DNA of 64,000 nt from positions 434,001 to 498,000 of the forward strand of contig NZ_WIPK01000001.1 of NCBI RefSeq assembly GCF_012922555.1, read 5' to 3'. The notes beneath the pieces are model-generated. The model worked only from the letters and a program-made list of their open reading frames with translations, did not search any database and was not told the DNA's origin. Positions 8,285 to 18,400 of the stretch are shown piece by piece. Each line of letters begins with the position of its first letter. The stretch's first letter is position 1. Made by a program: the position numbers and the translations under genes. The stretch comes from Paraclostridium dentum (GTDB lineage: Bacteria > Bacillota > Clostridia > Peptostreptococcales > Peptostreptococcaceae).

Positions 8285-8677
8285 ATGAATAGTGTTATAT
8301 TAGTTGGAAGATTAACTAAAGACCCAGAGGTTAAATATGTAGGAGAAAAGAACATACTTGTTACAAATTTTACATTAGCTGTTGATAGAAAATCAAAAAA
8401 AGAAAGCAAAGGTCAAAAAACAGATTTTATAAGAATTGAAGCTTGGAAAGAAGCTGCAGACATATGTGCAAATAAAATTAAAAAAGGAAATTTAGTATCT
8501 GTAAAAGGAGAGCTTAGAATAGATGAATATTTAGATAAAGAAGAAAATAGAAGATACAGCACTAAAATTACTACTTATAATGTTACTTTACTAGAACATA
8601 GTAAAAAACAAGTAAATGGAATTGACATATTTGAAGGTGAAAAAGTTAATATGGATGAAGCTATGCTTCCATTTTAG
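8285..8677 (+). CDS. ssb: single-stranded DNA-binding protein
   Basis: OB-fold SSB of 130 residues that coats ssDNA in replication and repair. It opens with MNSVILVGRLTKDPEVKY, typical of SSB, and ends in MDEAMLPF, the acidic-hydrophobic tail that recruits partner proteins; the linker is unusually short. It is a lone gene, not in the rpsF-ssb-rpsR operon, so it may be a second SSB in this genome. AGGAGG ribosome binding site. Confidence 0.92.
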   Translation: MNSVILVGRLTKDPEVKYVGEKNILVTNFTLAVDRKSKKESKGQKTDFIRIEAWKEAADICANKIKKGNLVSVKGELRIDEYLDKEENRRYSTKITTYNVTLLEHSKKQVNGIDIFEGEKVNMDEAMLPF

Positions 8678-8679
8678 AT

Positions 8680-8745
8680 AAAAAACTACTTAATTTGTTA
8701 TTGAAATTACAAAAACTTCATATAACAAATTAAGTAGTTTTTTGA
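8680..8745 (+). terminator. long-stem terminator after ssb
   Basis: A perfect 21-bp stem (8681-8701 with 8722-8742) carrying A- and T-runs at its base, with a 20-base loop. Confidence 0.85.
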
Positions 8746-8914
8746 GAGATAAATAAATTATTTTGTTATACTAATTGACTATTAGATTAAGGATATTTAA
8801 GGTCATAAAATTTTTTATTTGAAAAATTAATAAGTATTTAATCACACAAAGCATATAAGTTATATAATTATATTAAAAATAAACTAATTTAAATAAATAA
8901 AGGGAGATGGTATA

Positions 8915-9553
8915 ATGAAAAGGTTAGATTTTATTTATGATAGAGTTAGTATAAGAAGTTATAAGGAAGAGGAAGTTCCTAAAGAAGATATTATTGAGAT
9001 AATCAAAGCAGGAACTTATGCACCTTCCGGAAAAAATCTTCAAAATTGGCACTTTGTAGTAGTAACAGATAAAGAAAAAGTAAAAGCAATTGCAAACATT
9101 GTTGAAAAAAAGGGACTTGATTTATCAGAAAAAATTTGTGATGAAGAAGCTAGAGATTCATTTAGAAAAATGTTACCATATTATACAGTATTTAAAAATG
9201 CACCTATATTAATACTAGTATATGGTAGTGATTATCCAAATAGTGAATATAATGTACTAAATTTAATAGGTGCAAGTAAAGAAGAAAAGAAAAAAGCTTT
9301 ATTTTCAGATCCTGGAATACAAAATATAGGTGCGGCTATGGAAAATATACTGTTAGCAGCTAGTGCGTTAGGTTATGGAACATGTTGGATGGCTGGACCT
9401 AACTTTGCTAGAGAAGAAATAAAAAATTGTGTGCAATTTGAAAAAGAAGGATTTGAATTGGTATGTATGACTCCATTAGGGGTACCAAGTGATAAAAAAC
9501 ATCCAAGACCAAAGAGAAAACCTATAGAAGAAGTACTTTCTTTTATAGATTAG
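8915..9553 (+). CDS. nitroreductase-family flavoprotein
   Basis: FMN-dependent NAD(P)H oxidoreductase of the nitroreductase fold, 212 residues. RVSIRSYKEEEVP near residue 10 and APSGKNLQNWHFVVV near residue 35 are the FMN-binding signatures, followed by NILLAASALGYGTCWMAGP. The physiological substrate (nitroaromatic, quinone or flavin) cannot be told. AAAGGGAG precedes the ATG. The next gene follows after 34 bases without a terminator, so they may be cotranscribed. Confidence 0.88.
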   Translation: MKRLDFIYDRVSIRSYKEEEVPKEDIIEIIKAGTYAPSGKNLQNWHFVVVTDKEKVKAIANIVEKKGLDLSEKICDEEARDSFRKMLPYYTVFKNAPILILVYGSDYPNSEYNVLNLIGASKEEKKKALFSDPGIQNIGAAMENILLAASALGYGTCWMAGPNFAREEIKNCVQFEKEGFELVCMTPLGVPSDKKHPRPKRKPIEEVLSFID

Positions 9554-9587
9554 AATAAATATAGACAAAAGATTAGGAGCGATAAGT

Positions 9588-10505
9588 ATGAGTAATAGTT
9601 TAGATATAGCATATTCATTTGGATATGTATATGATAAAAGCAAATTAATAGTAATGTATCCAGTTGGAACAAACACTATACCTAAAGATGATTATGAAAT
9701 GGAAGTTGAAGTAGCTTTTTTAGAGGATGGTATAGAAAGAGCATTTGAAGAATCTGATATAATTGAGGCGAATGAAACTATAAAACCACTTGAAACATTT
9801 TTAATGAAGCCAAATAAAATTATTCCTTTTGTGAGTAGTATAAAAGATAGTGAAACTAAAGATGAATTAAATAATTTATTAAACGATTTTGATAAGGAAT
9901 ATGAAATAAAGCTAAATTATATAAAAAAAGGTTATGAGATTTGTGATATATATGATGTGTTTCAAAATGTGGTAAAGTATATACCAAAAGAAAACATAGA
10001 AAATTTAAATATTTTAAAAATAAATGAAAAAAACTTTGATATAGAGAATTTCATAAAAACAACAAGGGACTCTTTAGATGAAGCTATAGATAAAGAATAT
10101 ATACCATCTATAATGAGAAAAAGCTCGCTTACAGATAGACTTTTTGTAAAAGAGGAAAAACAAACATTAAATAAAGAGAATCTTAATAAAGAAGATATAT
10201 TAAATACATTAGAAAATAATAGTCTATATGTTATTTTTGGAGTAGATTCAAGTTCGTATTCTCAAGGTATATTATGTGCAAATGGAGAAACTATAACAGA
10301 ATTAGATTGTGATATGGGAGATTTAGAAATTTCTCAAGTTAGAGACTTTGGATATATAATAGAAAAAACTAACGGTGAGCTTTGTTTTAAGATATCCAAC
10401 TTTAACGATGAGGCAGCTAATAATCAAAAAATAGCTCAAGTAGTTGATTACAGTGGTATATTTAAAGTGATGATGATAAACTTTGTAAATAAGTTTGTAA
10501 AATAA
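9588..10505 (+). CDS. conserved-looking protein of unknown function
   Basis: A 305-residue acidic protein that I cannot assign. It has no signal peptide or membrane helix. The N-terminal 60 residues form a mixed hydrophobic block (IAYSFGYVYDKSKLIVMYPVGTNTIP), followed by a charged, probably helical middle and a C-terminal part with a possible beta-rich fold (NSLYVIFGVDSSSYSQGILC). ATG with TAGGAGCG upstream. It probably shares a transcript with the nitroreductase and ends at a terminator. Confidence 0.7.
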   Translation: MSNSLDIAYSFGYVYDKSKLIVMYPVGTNTIPKDDYEMEVEVAFLEDGIERAFEESDIIEANETIKPLETFLMKPNKIIPFVSSIKDSETKDELNNLLNDFDKEYEIKLNYIKKGYEICDIYDVFQNVVKYIPKENIENLNILKINEKNFDIENFIKTTRDSLDEAIDKEYIPSIMRKSSLTDRLFVKEEKQTLNKENLNKEDILNTLENNSLYVIFGVDSSSYSQGILCANGETITELDCDMGDLEISQVRDFGYIIEKTNGELCFKISNFNDEAANNQKIAQVVDYSGIFKVMMINFVNKFVK

Positions 10506-10530
10506 GACCTATTATATAGGTCTTATTTTA
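10504..10530 (+). terminator. intrinsic terminator
   Basis: AAGACCTAT / ATAGGTCTT with a 3-base loop and ATTTTA tail; it overlaps the stop codon of the preceding gene. Confidence 0.8.
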
Positions 10531-10674
10531 CGCAATGGACTGCTTGGATTTTAAAATAAATATAATTTAAAACAAAGTAAGTGCTAATAAGGAGAAATTG
10601 GTAAACTTGCGATAATATAGTATATATGATAAAATTCAGATGTTAATTTAATCTTAATAAAGACAGGTGATAAA

Positions 10675-11952
10675 ATGCTTAATGAAACAAAAGAATTATT
10701 AAAAAACTTCTATGGTTTAGACGATGAAATATTCAACTTATCAAATGAAGTTATGGAAGATATTAAAAGTAGATTTGAAGAAATAAAAGAAACAAGAGAA
10801 TATAATCAATATAAAGTTTTAAAAGCTATGCAAGAGTCTAATTTAAGTGATAATCACTTTAACTGGACGACTGGATACGGATATAACGATATAGGTCGTG
10901 AAAAAATTGAAGAAATATATTCAAAAGTTTTCAATACAGAAGATGCGATAGTAAGACCCATTATTGTTAACGGAACTCATGCATTAACACTTTGTATACA
11001 AGGTATAGTAAGACCAGGAGATGAAATATTATCTGTAACTGGAAAACCATACGATACACTAGAGGGTGTAATTGGGATTAGAGAAGAGAAAGGATCTTTA
11101 AAGGAATTTGGAGTTACATATAATCAAGTAGACTTTTTAGAAAATGGAGAAGTTGATCTTGAAGGAATAAAAGAAAAGATTAATGATAAAACAAAACTTG
11201 TTATGATCCAAAGATCAAAAGGATATTCATGGAGAAAATCTTTAACTATAGAAGATATAAAAGAAGTTATAGAAACAGTAAAAAGTGTTAAACCAGAAGC
11301 TATAGTAATGGTAGATAATTGCTATGGTGAGTTTATAGAGACTAAAGAACCAACAGACGTAGGTGCAGACATAATGGCAGGGTCACTTATAAAAAATCCA
11401 GGTGGAGGACTTGCTTTAACTGGAGGATATATAGTTGGTAAAAAAGAATTAGTAGAACTTATATCATACAGACTTACATCTCCTGGTATAGGAAAAGAGT
11501 GTGGACTTACATTTGGTACAAGTAGAACTGTTTTACAAGGTTTCTTTATGGCTCCGTATGTAGTTTCACAAGCTTTAATGGGAGCTATATTCTGTTCTAG
11601 AATGTTTGAAAAATTAGGTTATGATGTCCTACCAAAATATGATGATTTAAGAAGTGATATCATACAATGTGTAAGATTAAATAGTGCAGATGAGGTTATA
11701 GCTTTCTGTCAGGGTGTTCAAGCAGCAGCTCCGGTTGACTCATTTGTTAAGCCAGAGCCTTGGGCAATGCCAGGATATGATAGTGAAGTTATAATGGCTG
11801 CAGGAGCATTTATACAAGGTTCGTCTATAGAACTAAGTGCAGATGCACCTATAAAGCCTCCATATAATGTGTATTTCCAAGGTGGATTAACATTTGATCA
11901 CTCAAAAATGGGAACTTTAAAAGCATATCAATACATGAAAAAGAATAAATAA
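10675..11952 (+). CDS. methionine gamma-lyase-family PLP enzyme (aluminum-resistance protein family)
   Basis: Fold-type I PLP enzyme of 425 residues belonging to the Met_gamma_lyase family (PF06838), historically called aluminum-resistance protein. The N-terminal HFNWTTGYGYNDIGRE and VNGTHALTLCIQGIVRPGDE are typical; MAGSLIKNPGGGLALTGGYIVG carries the lysine expected to bind PLP. Its real reaction is poorly established; sulfur amino-acid lyase activity is only the family label. GACAGGTG precedes the ATG; single gene with a terminator. Confidence 0.87.
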   Translation: MLNETKELLKNFYGLDDEIFNLSNEVMEDIKSRFEEIKETREYNQYKVLKAMQESNLSDNHFNWTTGYGYNDIGREKIEEIYSKVFNTEDAIVRPIIVNGTHALTLCIQGIVRPGDEILSVTGKPYDTLEGVIGIREEKGSLKEFGVTYNQVDFLENGEVDLEGIKEKINDKTKLVMIQRSKGYSWRKSLTIEDIKEVIETVKSVKPEAIVMVDNCYGEFIETKEPTDVGADIMAGSLIKNPGGGLALTGGYIVGKKELVELISYRLTSPGIGKECGLTFGTSRTVLQGFFMAPYVVSQALMGAIFCSRMFEKLGYDVLPKYDDLRSDIIQCVRLNSADEVIAFCQGVQAAAPVDSFVKPEPWAMPGYDSEVIMAAGAFIQGSSIELSADAPIKPPYNVYFQGGLTFDHSKMGTLKAYQYMKKNK

Positions 11953-11984
11953 AATAAACCCTCAGAAATGAGGGTTTATTTTTT
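11953..11984. terminator. bidirectional terminator
   Basis: AATAAACCCTC / GAGGGTTTATT with a 6-base loop between convergent genes; T-run on the + side, A-rich on the other. Confidence 0.88.
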
Positions 11985-13121
11985 ATAGTCTATTAATTTT
12001 CCTTCATATAAATCTTTATGTGCTATATTTAGGTTAAATTCTTTTGATAAAATACGTATAGCAGCTAATTCATTGTTAGTAACTATAGAAACTGTATCAC
12101 CTGTATTGTTTCCTCTACCAGTTCTACCACTTCTATGTATATATTCATTGTTACTAACAGGGAAATCTAAGTTAAAGACATGGGTTACATCTTTAATATC
12201 AAGTCCTCTAGCTGATAAATCAGAAGAAACTAACACTTTAGATTTTCCTGTTCTGAATTTGTATAAAGCATTTTTTCTATCTTCTTTACTCATGCTACCG
12301 TATATACATACAGAATTTCTGTTATGGAAGTTTAGCTTATCGTTTATTATCTCTATGCTTTCTTCGTCATTTACAAATACTATAGATTTTTTTGGATTAA
12401 GAGCAGCTAAAGACTTTCTAAGATATTTGAATTTATCTCTTTTATCACAAGATAAATACATATGATTTATATTTTTATTAGCACTTACTTTAGGTTCAGT
12501 TTTTATTATTTTAGGTTCTTTCATTATTTCACTTAATATTTTTATGCACTTATCATTTGCACTAGCAGAAAATGCTAATAATTGTCTATCTCTAAGTGTG
12601 CATTTTATTATATCTTTAACTGTATTTACATTTTTAGATGAAAGAAGACTATCTACTTCATCTAAAACGATTGTCTTTACATTATGAACTTTTAATTTCT
12701 TTTGTTTTACTAAATCAAGAATTCTACCTGAAGTACCAACCACTATATGAGGTTTTATACTTTTTATATTTTTTATTTGTTTTTGAATATTAACTTCTCC
12801 TATTAGAGGAAGTGTAGTTACTTCGATAGTTGAATTTTTAGCAAGTAACTTAACTTGGTCTATTATTTGCATAACTAACTCATGTGTTGGAGCTAAAACT
12901 ATAACTTGAGTTTCTCTCTTTGAAGTATCTATTTTTTCAAATAGAGGAAGTAAATAAGCTAGTGTTTTTCCACTTCCAGTTTCTGATTGAATTATTAAAT
13001 CTGTATGATTTTTTATATCATCATAAACTAGGGATTGAATTTTATTTAAATTGTTTATACCTTGAATTTGTAAGGCTTTAACTAGATTAGAATCTAAATT
13101 AATATCTTGAGGTTTATTCAT
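11976..13121 (-). CDS. DEAD-box RNA helicase
   Basis: ATP-dependent RNA helicase of 381 residues with little beyond the two RecA-like domains. Q-motif around residue 29, Walker A SETGSGKT (46-53), motif Ia PTHELV, Ib TSGR, motif II DEVD in place of DEAD, motif III SAS, and motif VI HRSGRTGRG in the second domain. The C-terminal RNA-binding tail of DbpA/CshA types is missing, so its target is open. Likely helps ribosome assembly or mRNA turnover. AAGGAG upstream of ATG. Confidence 0.9.
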   Translation of the reverse strand: MNKPQDINLDSNLVKALQIQGINNLNKIQSLVYDDIKNHTDLIIQSETGSGKTLAYLLPLFEKIDTSKRETQVIVLAPTHELVMQIIDQVKLLAKNSTIEVTTLPLIGEVNIQKQIKNIKSIKPHIVVGTSGRILDLVKQKKLKVHNVKTIVLDEVDSLLSSKNVNTVKDIIKCTLRDRQLLAFSASANDKCIKILSEIMKEPKIIKTEPKVSANKNINHMYLSCDKRDKFKYLRKSLAALNPKKSIVFVNDEESIEIINDKLNFHNRNSVCIYGSMSKEDRKNALYKFRTGKSKVLVSSDLSARGLDIKDVTHVFNLDFPVSNNEYIHRSGRTGRGNNTGDTVSIVTNNELAAIRILSKEFNLNIAHKDLYEGKLIDYKK

Positions 13122-13278
13122 CTTTTACTCCTTTTTTATATATTATGTTTAAATTAGATTTATAGTATAACACTAATTTAAACATAATTCAAAAGTATTA
13201 ATTAAAGGTAAATAAATTTGAATTAGTATATATAGTTGTAATATAATATAAACTATGAAAATCAAAAAGGAGCATAAT

Positions 13279-13671
13279 ATGATGAGCAACAAAGTTGAGG
13301 AAATTTTATTGAGATTAATTTTATGGAGAGAGGTTTTATATATACCTGCTTATACTTTAATGTATGATTATGCGAATAAATTTTTTTGGATAGTAGTTAT
13401 AATAGATAGAATTATAAACTTAGTAATAATTGCAAAAAACATAGATATAGATGAATTGTTTGATAAACTTTTAACTTCATATAAAGATAAGAAGTCTGAA
13501 AGTTTAACTAAATTAGGTATATTTACTATAATAACAACACCTATACTGTACATATTAACCCTTATAAATAATCAAAAACTATTTTTTATATTAATTATTT
13601 TAGAAATTGCTGACTTTATAGTAATCAAAATTTTAGATGATAACTTTAAAATAATCAAAAAAAATAAATAA
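13279..13671 (+). CDS. small membrane protein of unknown function
   Basis: About 130 residues from the ATG at 13279, chosen because AAAAAGGAG is 6 bases before it; an in-frame ATG at 13255 lacks such a site. Three hydrophobic stretches (IVVIIDRIINLVIIAK, IFTIITTPILYIL, LFFILIILEIADFIVI) suggest an integral membrane protein with a charged loop between the first two. No family recognised. Confidence 0.6.
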   Translation: MMSNKVEEILLRLILWREVLYIPAYTLMYDYANKFFWIVVIIDRIINLVIIAKNIDIDELFDKLLTSYKDKKSESLTKLGIFTIITTPILYILTLINNQKLFFILIILEIADFIVIKILDDNFKIIKKNK

Positions 13672-13727
13672 TTAAATAAGAAAAGAAGCACAATAACATT
13701 AAATATTGAAATTATAGAGGTGAAATT

Positions 13728-14135
13728 GTGCGTAAAATAATAAAAATATTTGCTTTAGCTATAACTATTGTGTATTTATTTACAGGAAGTGCAAAAGCAC
13801 TTAATTATTATGATTTATACTTTCAAAAAACAGATGATAAAATAATAAAAGGAAGTTATGAAGAGTTAAATACAAATTTAAATTATGAGACAATTTATAA
13901 TGTTAACTTAAACAAAGACGAGCAAGATGCTATAAATTATGAAATAAAAACTAATATATTTAAAGGGATAAATATAAATAATAAAGATATAGAAAATAAA
14001 TATAATGAAGGTTATGTAAAGGTAAGACCTGTATATAGAGAAATAAAAGGCGATATTATAAAAGATTATAAAACTTGGAATGATAAAAAAGAAATAATTA
14101 TAAAAATGCCTATTGATATAGAGTTTATAAAATAG
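13728..14135 (+). CDS. secreted or surface protein of unknown function
   Basis: A 135-residue product from a GTG start with GAGGTG upstream. Residues 1-24 are a classic signal peptide (MRKIIKIFALAITIVYLF then GSAKA), so it should be exported. The mature part is Lys/Asn/Tyr-rich and without cysteines. It starts 56 bases after the membrane-protein gene with no terminator between, so they may be cotranscribed. Confidence 0.65.
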   Translation: MRKIIKIFALAITIVYLFTGSAKALNYYDLYFQKTDDKIIKGSYEELNTNLNYETIYNVNLNKDEQDAINYEIKTNIFKGININNKDIENKYNEGYVKVRPVYREIKGDIIKDYKTWNDKKEIIIKMPIDIEFIK

Positions 14136-14137
14136 GA

Positions 14138-14170
14138 AAGGGTATCTATAGAAGATACCCTTATTTTTAT
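14138..14170. terminator. bidirectional terminator
   Basis: AAGGGTATCT / AGATACCCTT with a 5-base loop between convergent genes, followed by a T-rich tract. Confidence 0.85.
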
Positions 14171-14877
14171 TTTTTGTTGAATATATCTATAAAAATATCT
14201 GTATATCCATGAGCCTTTAAACTTTCAATCATCTCTTCTGCATAAACCCTATTATTGAATGAACCACAAACAACTCTATAAAATACATTTGAATCTTCTA
14301 CTGGAGGATTCGTAGGTTTTGTATTTGGGGTAGGATTTTCAGTTTTAAATTCTACGCCTACATACTTACATATTCCTTTAGCAACTGCAAGGGCAAATTT
14401 ATCTTGATCTTCTCTTAGGAGCTTAGCATCAAGTTCATTATCTATGAAAGCAAGCTCAATTAAACAAGATCTCATACTACTTTTTCTTAAAACATAGAAG
14501 TTTGCAGTTTTTACACCTCTATTTTTAGTATAAGCGTTAGTCTTTAGTATTTCTTCATGTATACAATTAGCTAAATCGTTAGTTTTATCAGTATAACTAA
14601 AAGTTTCAACTCCACTAGCTGAATTATTAAATGAATTACAATGTATTGAAACGTAGCAATCTGCATTCCACTTATTAGCGGCAGAAGTTCTTCCATCTAA
14701 AGAAAGTGTAGAATCATCAGTTCTACTTAGCTTTACATCAAGATTTTGCTTTTTTAACAATGATTCAACTTTTTTAGCTACTGATAAATTTATATTTTTT
14801 TCAAGTAAATTGTTAATACCTACAGCACCACTATCTATACCACCATGGCCTGGATCTATAAATATTTTTTTACTCAT
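14167..14877 (-). CDS. N-acetylmuramoyl-L-alanine amidase with C-terminal SPOR domain
   Basis: Zinc amidase that cuts the bond between MurNAc and the stem peptide. Amidase_3 domain at residues 3-175: IDPGHGGIDSGAVG holds the first zinc His, VSIHCNSF the later His, and LIELAFIDN the catalytic Glu. A Pro-rich linker (TPNTKPTNPP) leads to a SPOR-like domain (FYRVVCGSFNNRVYAEEMI) that binds denuded glycan. ATG 14877 has AAGGAGG upstream. There is no signal peptide, as in phage endolysins, and the catalytic part resembles the prophage lysin at 50824-51603. It may be a domesticated lysin or a mother-cell sporulation enzyme. Confidence 0.9.
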   Translation of the reverse strand: MSKKIFIDPGHGGIDSGAVGINNLLEKNINLSVAKKVESLLKKQNLDVKLSRTDDSTLSLDGRTSAANKWNADCYVSIHCNSFNNSASGVETFSYTDKTNDLANCIHEEILKTNAYTKNRGVKTANFYVLRKSSMRSCLIELAFIDNELDAKLLREDQDKFALAVAKGICKYVGVEFKTENPTPNTKPTNPPVEDSNVFYRVVCGSFNNRVYAEEMIESLKAHGYTDIFIDIFNKK

Positions 14878-15089
14878 AATTACCTCCTTGAAAGCACATT
14901 TATACATAATGTACTAAAATATATTATGAAATACAATTAAATTTGGTTCGATTAAATAAATATATATTTTATTTATTGAGAAAAATTTTATTTTTAAAAA
15001 AAATCAGAATATATGTTTAAATAAAAATTTGTTTGGGTAAATAATAAATGCTAGCAAATTAATATTAAAAAATTTGGAGGACATTAAAA

Positions 15090-15278
15090 ATGAAAGCATT
15101 TGTAGATAAAGATATATGTATAGGGTGTGGAGCATGTACAGGTATATGCCCAGAAGTATTTGATATGGATGATGATGGACTGGCAATAGCTATAAAAGAC
15201 GAATTAAAAAGTGAATTAGAAGATAGTGCGGTAGAGGCTCAAGATGGATGTCCTGTAAGTGCTATAATAATAGAATAA
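15090..15278 (+). CDS. single-cluster [4Fe-4S] ferredoxin
   Basis: A 62-residue electron carrier. Cys10, Cys13, Cys16 (CIGCGAC) and Cys54 before Pro (GCP) are the expected ligands of one [4Fe-4S] cluster; Cys20 is extra. The acidic middle region (MDDDG, DELKSELED) is typical of the monocluster type. TTGGAGGAC upstream of the ATG; own terminator, so monocistronic. Confidence 0.93.
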   Translation: MKAFVDKDICIGCGACTGICPEVFDMDDDGLAIAIKDELKSELEDSAVEAQDGCPVSAIIIE

Positions 15279-15290
15279 TAATTTTTGATA

Positions 15291-15324
15291 AAAAGGCTAT
15301 CTTATAAAAGAGATAGCTTTTTTT
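15291..15324 (+). terminator. intrinsic terminator after ferredoxin gene
   Basis: AAAGGCTATCT / AGATAGCTTT with a one-base bulge and a T-run. Confidence 0.85.
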
Positions 15325-15431
15325 AGTTGTAAAATAAGAGTTGATAATTGCACAAATATGGTTATAAAAATCGAAATATAGTATAATTGTGCCTATGCGA
15401 AAAAATGGAACAGATTGAATGGAGGACTGAT

Positions 15432-18400
15432 ATGAAAAAAAATAAATTAATAAAAAAATTTACTATATTTGTTCTAATAATGATATTTTGTGGGATTAAT
15501 CTAGATTTAGCATATGCATACAATGATATGAGCTTTAAAAATATAACCATTGAGGATGGACTTTCTCAATCTTCTGTAAACACTTTATATCAAGATATAA
15601 ATGGATATATGTGGATAGGAACTAATGATGGGCTTAATAGATACAATGGATATGATTTTAAGGTGTATTCATATAACGATAAGGATAAAAATAGCATAAG
15701 CAACAACTTTATTATAGATGTTACAGAAGATAATAGTGGAAATATATGGGTAGGAACAGCAAATGGATTAAGTAAAATAAATTTAAAAACTGGAGGTATA
15801 AATAATTATTTAGATAGAAATGACAATGGTAATTTATCGCATTATAATATCCGAGATATTTTAGTAACTAAAGATAATCGCATTATAGTTGCAACATCAA
15901 ATGGATTAAACTTGTATGATAAAGAAAATGATAAATTTAAAAGAGTGTTGAGTAGTGAAAATCAGTTAACCAATCAAATGGTAAAATCATTAACTGAGGA
16001 TGAAAAAGGGAATATATGGATAGGAACTGACAAAGGGTTAGATAAATACGATGCAAATTTAAAAAATAGATTGGAGTTTTACCAAAATAAAGGTAAAAAC
16101 TCTATAAGTGAAAGTAGTATAAATAAAGTTTATTATGAAAAAGAAAATATATGGTTAGGGACAAGCAATTCAGGATTAATTAAAATTAATATATCAAATA
16201 ACGAAATTACTAGATATAGCAATAATTTAGATAATAAAAATTCATTACCAGGAAATCGTGTAAATGATATTATGAAGGATAGTAGAGGTAATCTATGGGT
16301 TTGCACAAACCAAGGCTTAGCTAAATACAATTATAAGACTAATAATTTTATTATATATTCAAATGAAATATATGATAAAACTAGTCTTATAGCTAATGAC
16401 GTAATTAGTATAATTGAGGATAAAAGTGGGTTAATATGGTTAGGGACGTATGCAGGAATAAGTATGTTTGATCCAGATAATGAAATCCAACATTATAAAA
16501 CTAACCCATCAGATGAAAATTCTATAAACAGCAATTTGATACAAGGTATATATGAAGATAATGAAGTCCTTTTATGGGTAGGAACAAACTCAAAGGGAAT
16601 TAATATAATAGATAGAGAAAAAAATATAGTGAGAAGAATAGATAAAGAACACAATGAGTTTACTTTAAGTGATTACTCTATAAATGATATAACTGGAAAA
16701 GACGACTATATATACATAGCAACTGACAATGGGTTAAACGTATTAAATAAGAAAACAAAAAAAGTTGAAAAATATTTTAAAGAAAATAATATTGCAAATA
16801 ATAATATTAAATCATTATTTTTAGATAAACGTGGATATTTATGGATAGGAACAATTGACGGAATTAGTATGTTGAATACAAATGACAATACTATCAAAGA
16901 TTATACTTATTTACTGAAAAAAATTAATAAAAATGATACATACGTATCCTCTATATATGAGGATAAAAATGGGTATCTGTATATAGGTCTTTTTTTACAA
17001 GGAGGACTTATAAGATTAAATTTAGATACGTATGAACATGAAGTTTATAAAGTTGATAAGAGTAAAGCTGGCAGCATAAGTAGTAATAGTATAAAAGATA
17101 TAAAAGAAGATTCATATGGAAATGTGTGGATAGGAACTAGATATGGGCTAAATAAATTCAATCCTAATGATAAAACTTTTAAAGTTTACACAACTAAAGA
17201 GGGTTTACCCAATAATACTGTGTATGGAATTTTGTTTGATAAAAAAAATAATCCGTGGGTTAGCACTAACTTAGGAATAGCTAAATTAGATATAAAAAGT
17301 GACAAATTCCAGACATTAGGAGTTGCTGATGGATTGCAAAGTAATGAGTTCAACAGTAATGCATCCTATGAAAATAAAAACGGAGAGTTTTTCTTTGGTG
17401 GAATAAATGGATTAAATGTTTTCTATCCTGAAGATATAAAAAAATCAAACTTTGTTGGGCATGTAGAATTTGATGAATTTAATATAAATGGGAAAAATTA
17501 CAAAGATATAAATGGGAAAAAATTTACTAGTTATGAGAATAATATAAGTATAAGCTTTTTCTTAACTTCATATAAAGATGTAAAAAAAACACAATATTAT
17601 TACAAGTTAGAGCATAAAAATAATCCTTTTAAACTGTATTCGAAAAAAAATAGTGATTGGAACATAACTTATGAGAACACTGTTGTTTTTAGTGATTTAG
17701 ATGCTGGAGATTATACATTTAAAGTGGTTTCTAGAAATGATAATGGAAATTTTAGCGAACAAAGCAGTATTAATTTTACTATAAAAAAACCTTGTTGGAT
17801 AAGTAATATAGCTTTAGCTATATATGCGGTAATAATAATAATAATAATTTATATGAGTATAAATAGAATGAAAAAATTAGATAGACTTGTAGAAAAAAGA
17901 ACTTATCAACTAAAAAATGAAATGGAAAAAAATAATAATCTTTTGAATAAAGTTATTGTATTAGAAAAAAGTAAAAATAATTATTTTGTAAATTTATCTC
18001 ATGAATTAAGAACTCCTTTAAATGTAATAAATAGTACAAGGCAACTTATAAGTGAGCTTAATAAAAAGCAACAAGGAATAAGTAAGGAAAAAATAAGTCA
18101 TTACATGGATGTTATAGATAAAAATTCAAAACGACTTTTAAATCTTATTAACAATATAATAGATAGCACTAAATTACAAAATGGGCAGTATATAGTTCAA
18201 TTACAAAACAATGATATAGTTTATATTGTTGAAGAAACAGTTTTAGGACTAAGAGATTTTATAGAAAACAAAGGCATTGAGTTTATAATAGACCCTGAAA
18301 TTGAAGAGAAAATAATAGAATGTGATAAGTATGAAATTGAAAGATGTATAGTTAATTTAATTGGAAATGCAGTTAAATTTACACCAAGAGGTGGAAAGAT

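Noticed and set aside
8681-8742. Long inverted repeat after ssb as a mobile-element end
   Set aside because: Its A/T runs and position right after a stop codon fit a terminator; no second copy or transposase is present.
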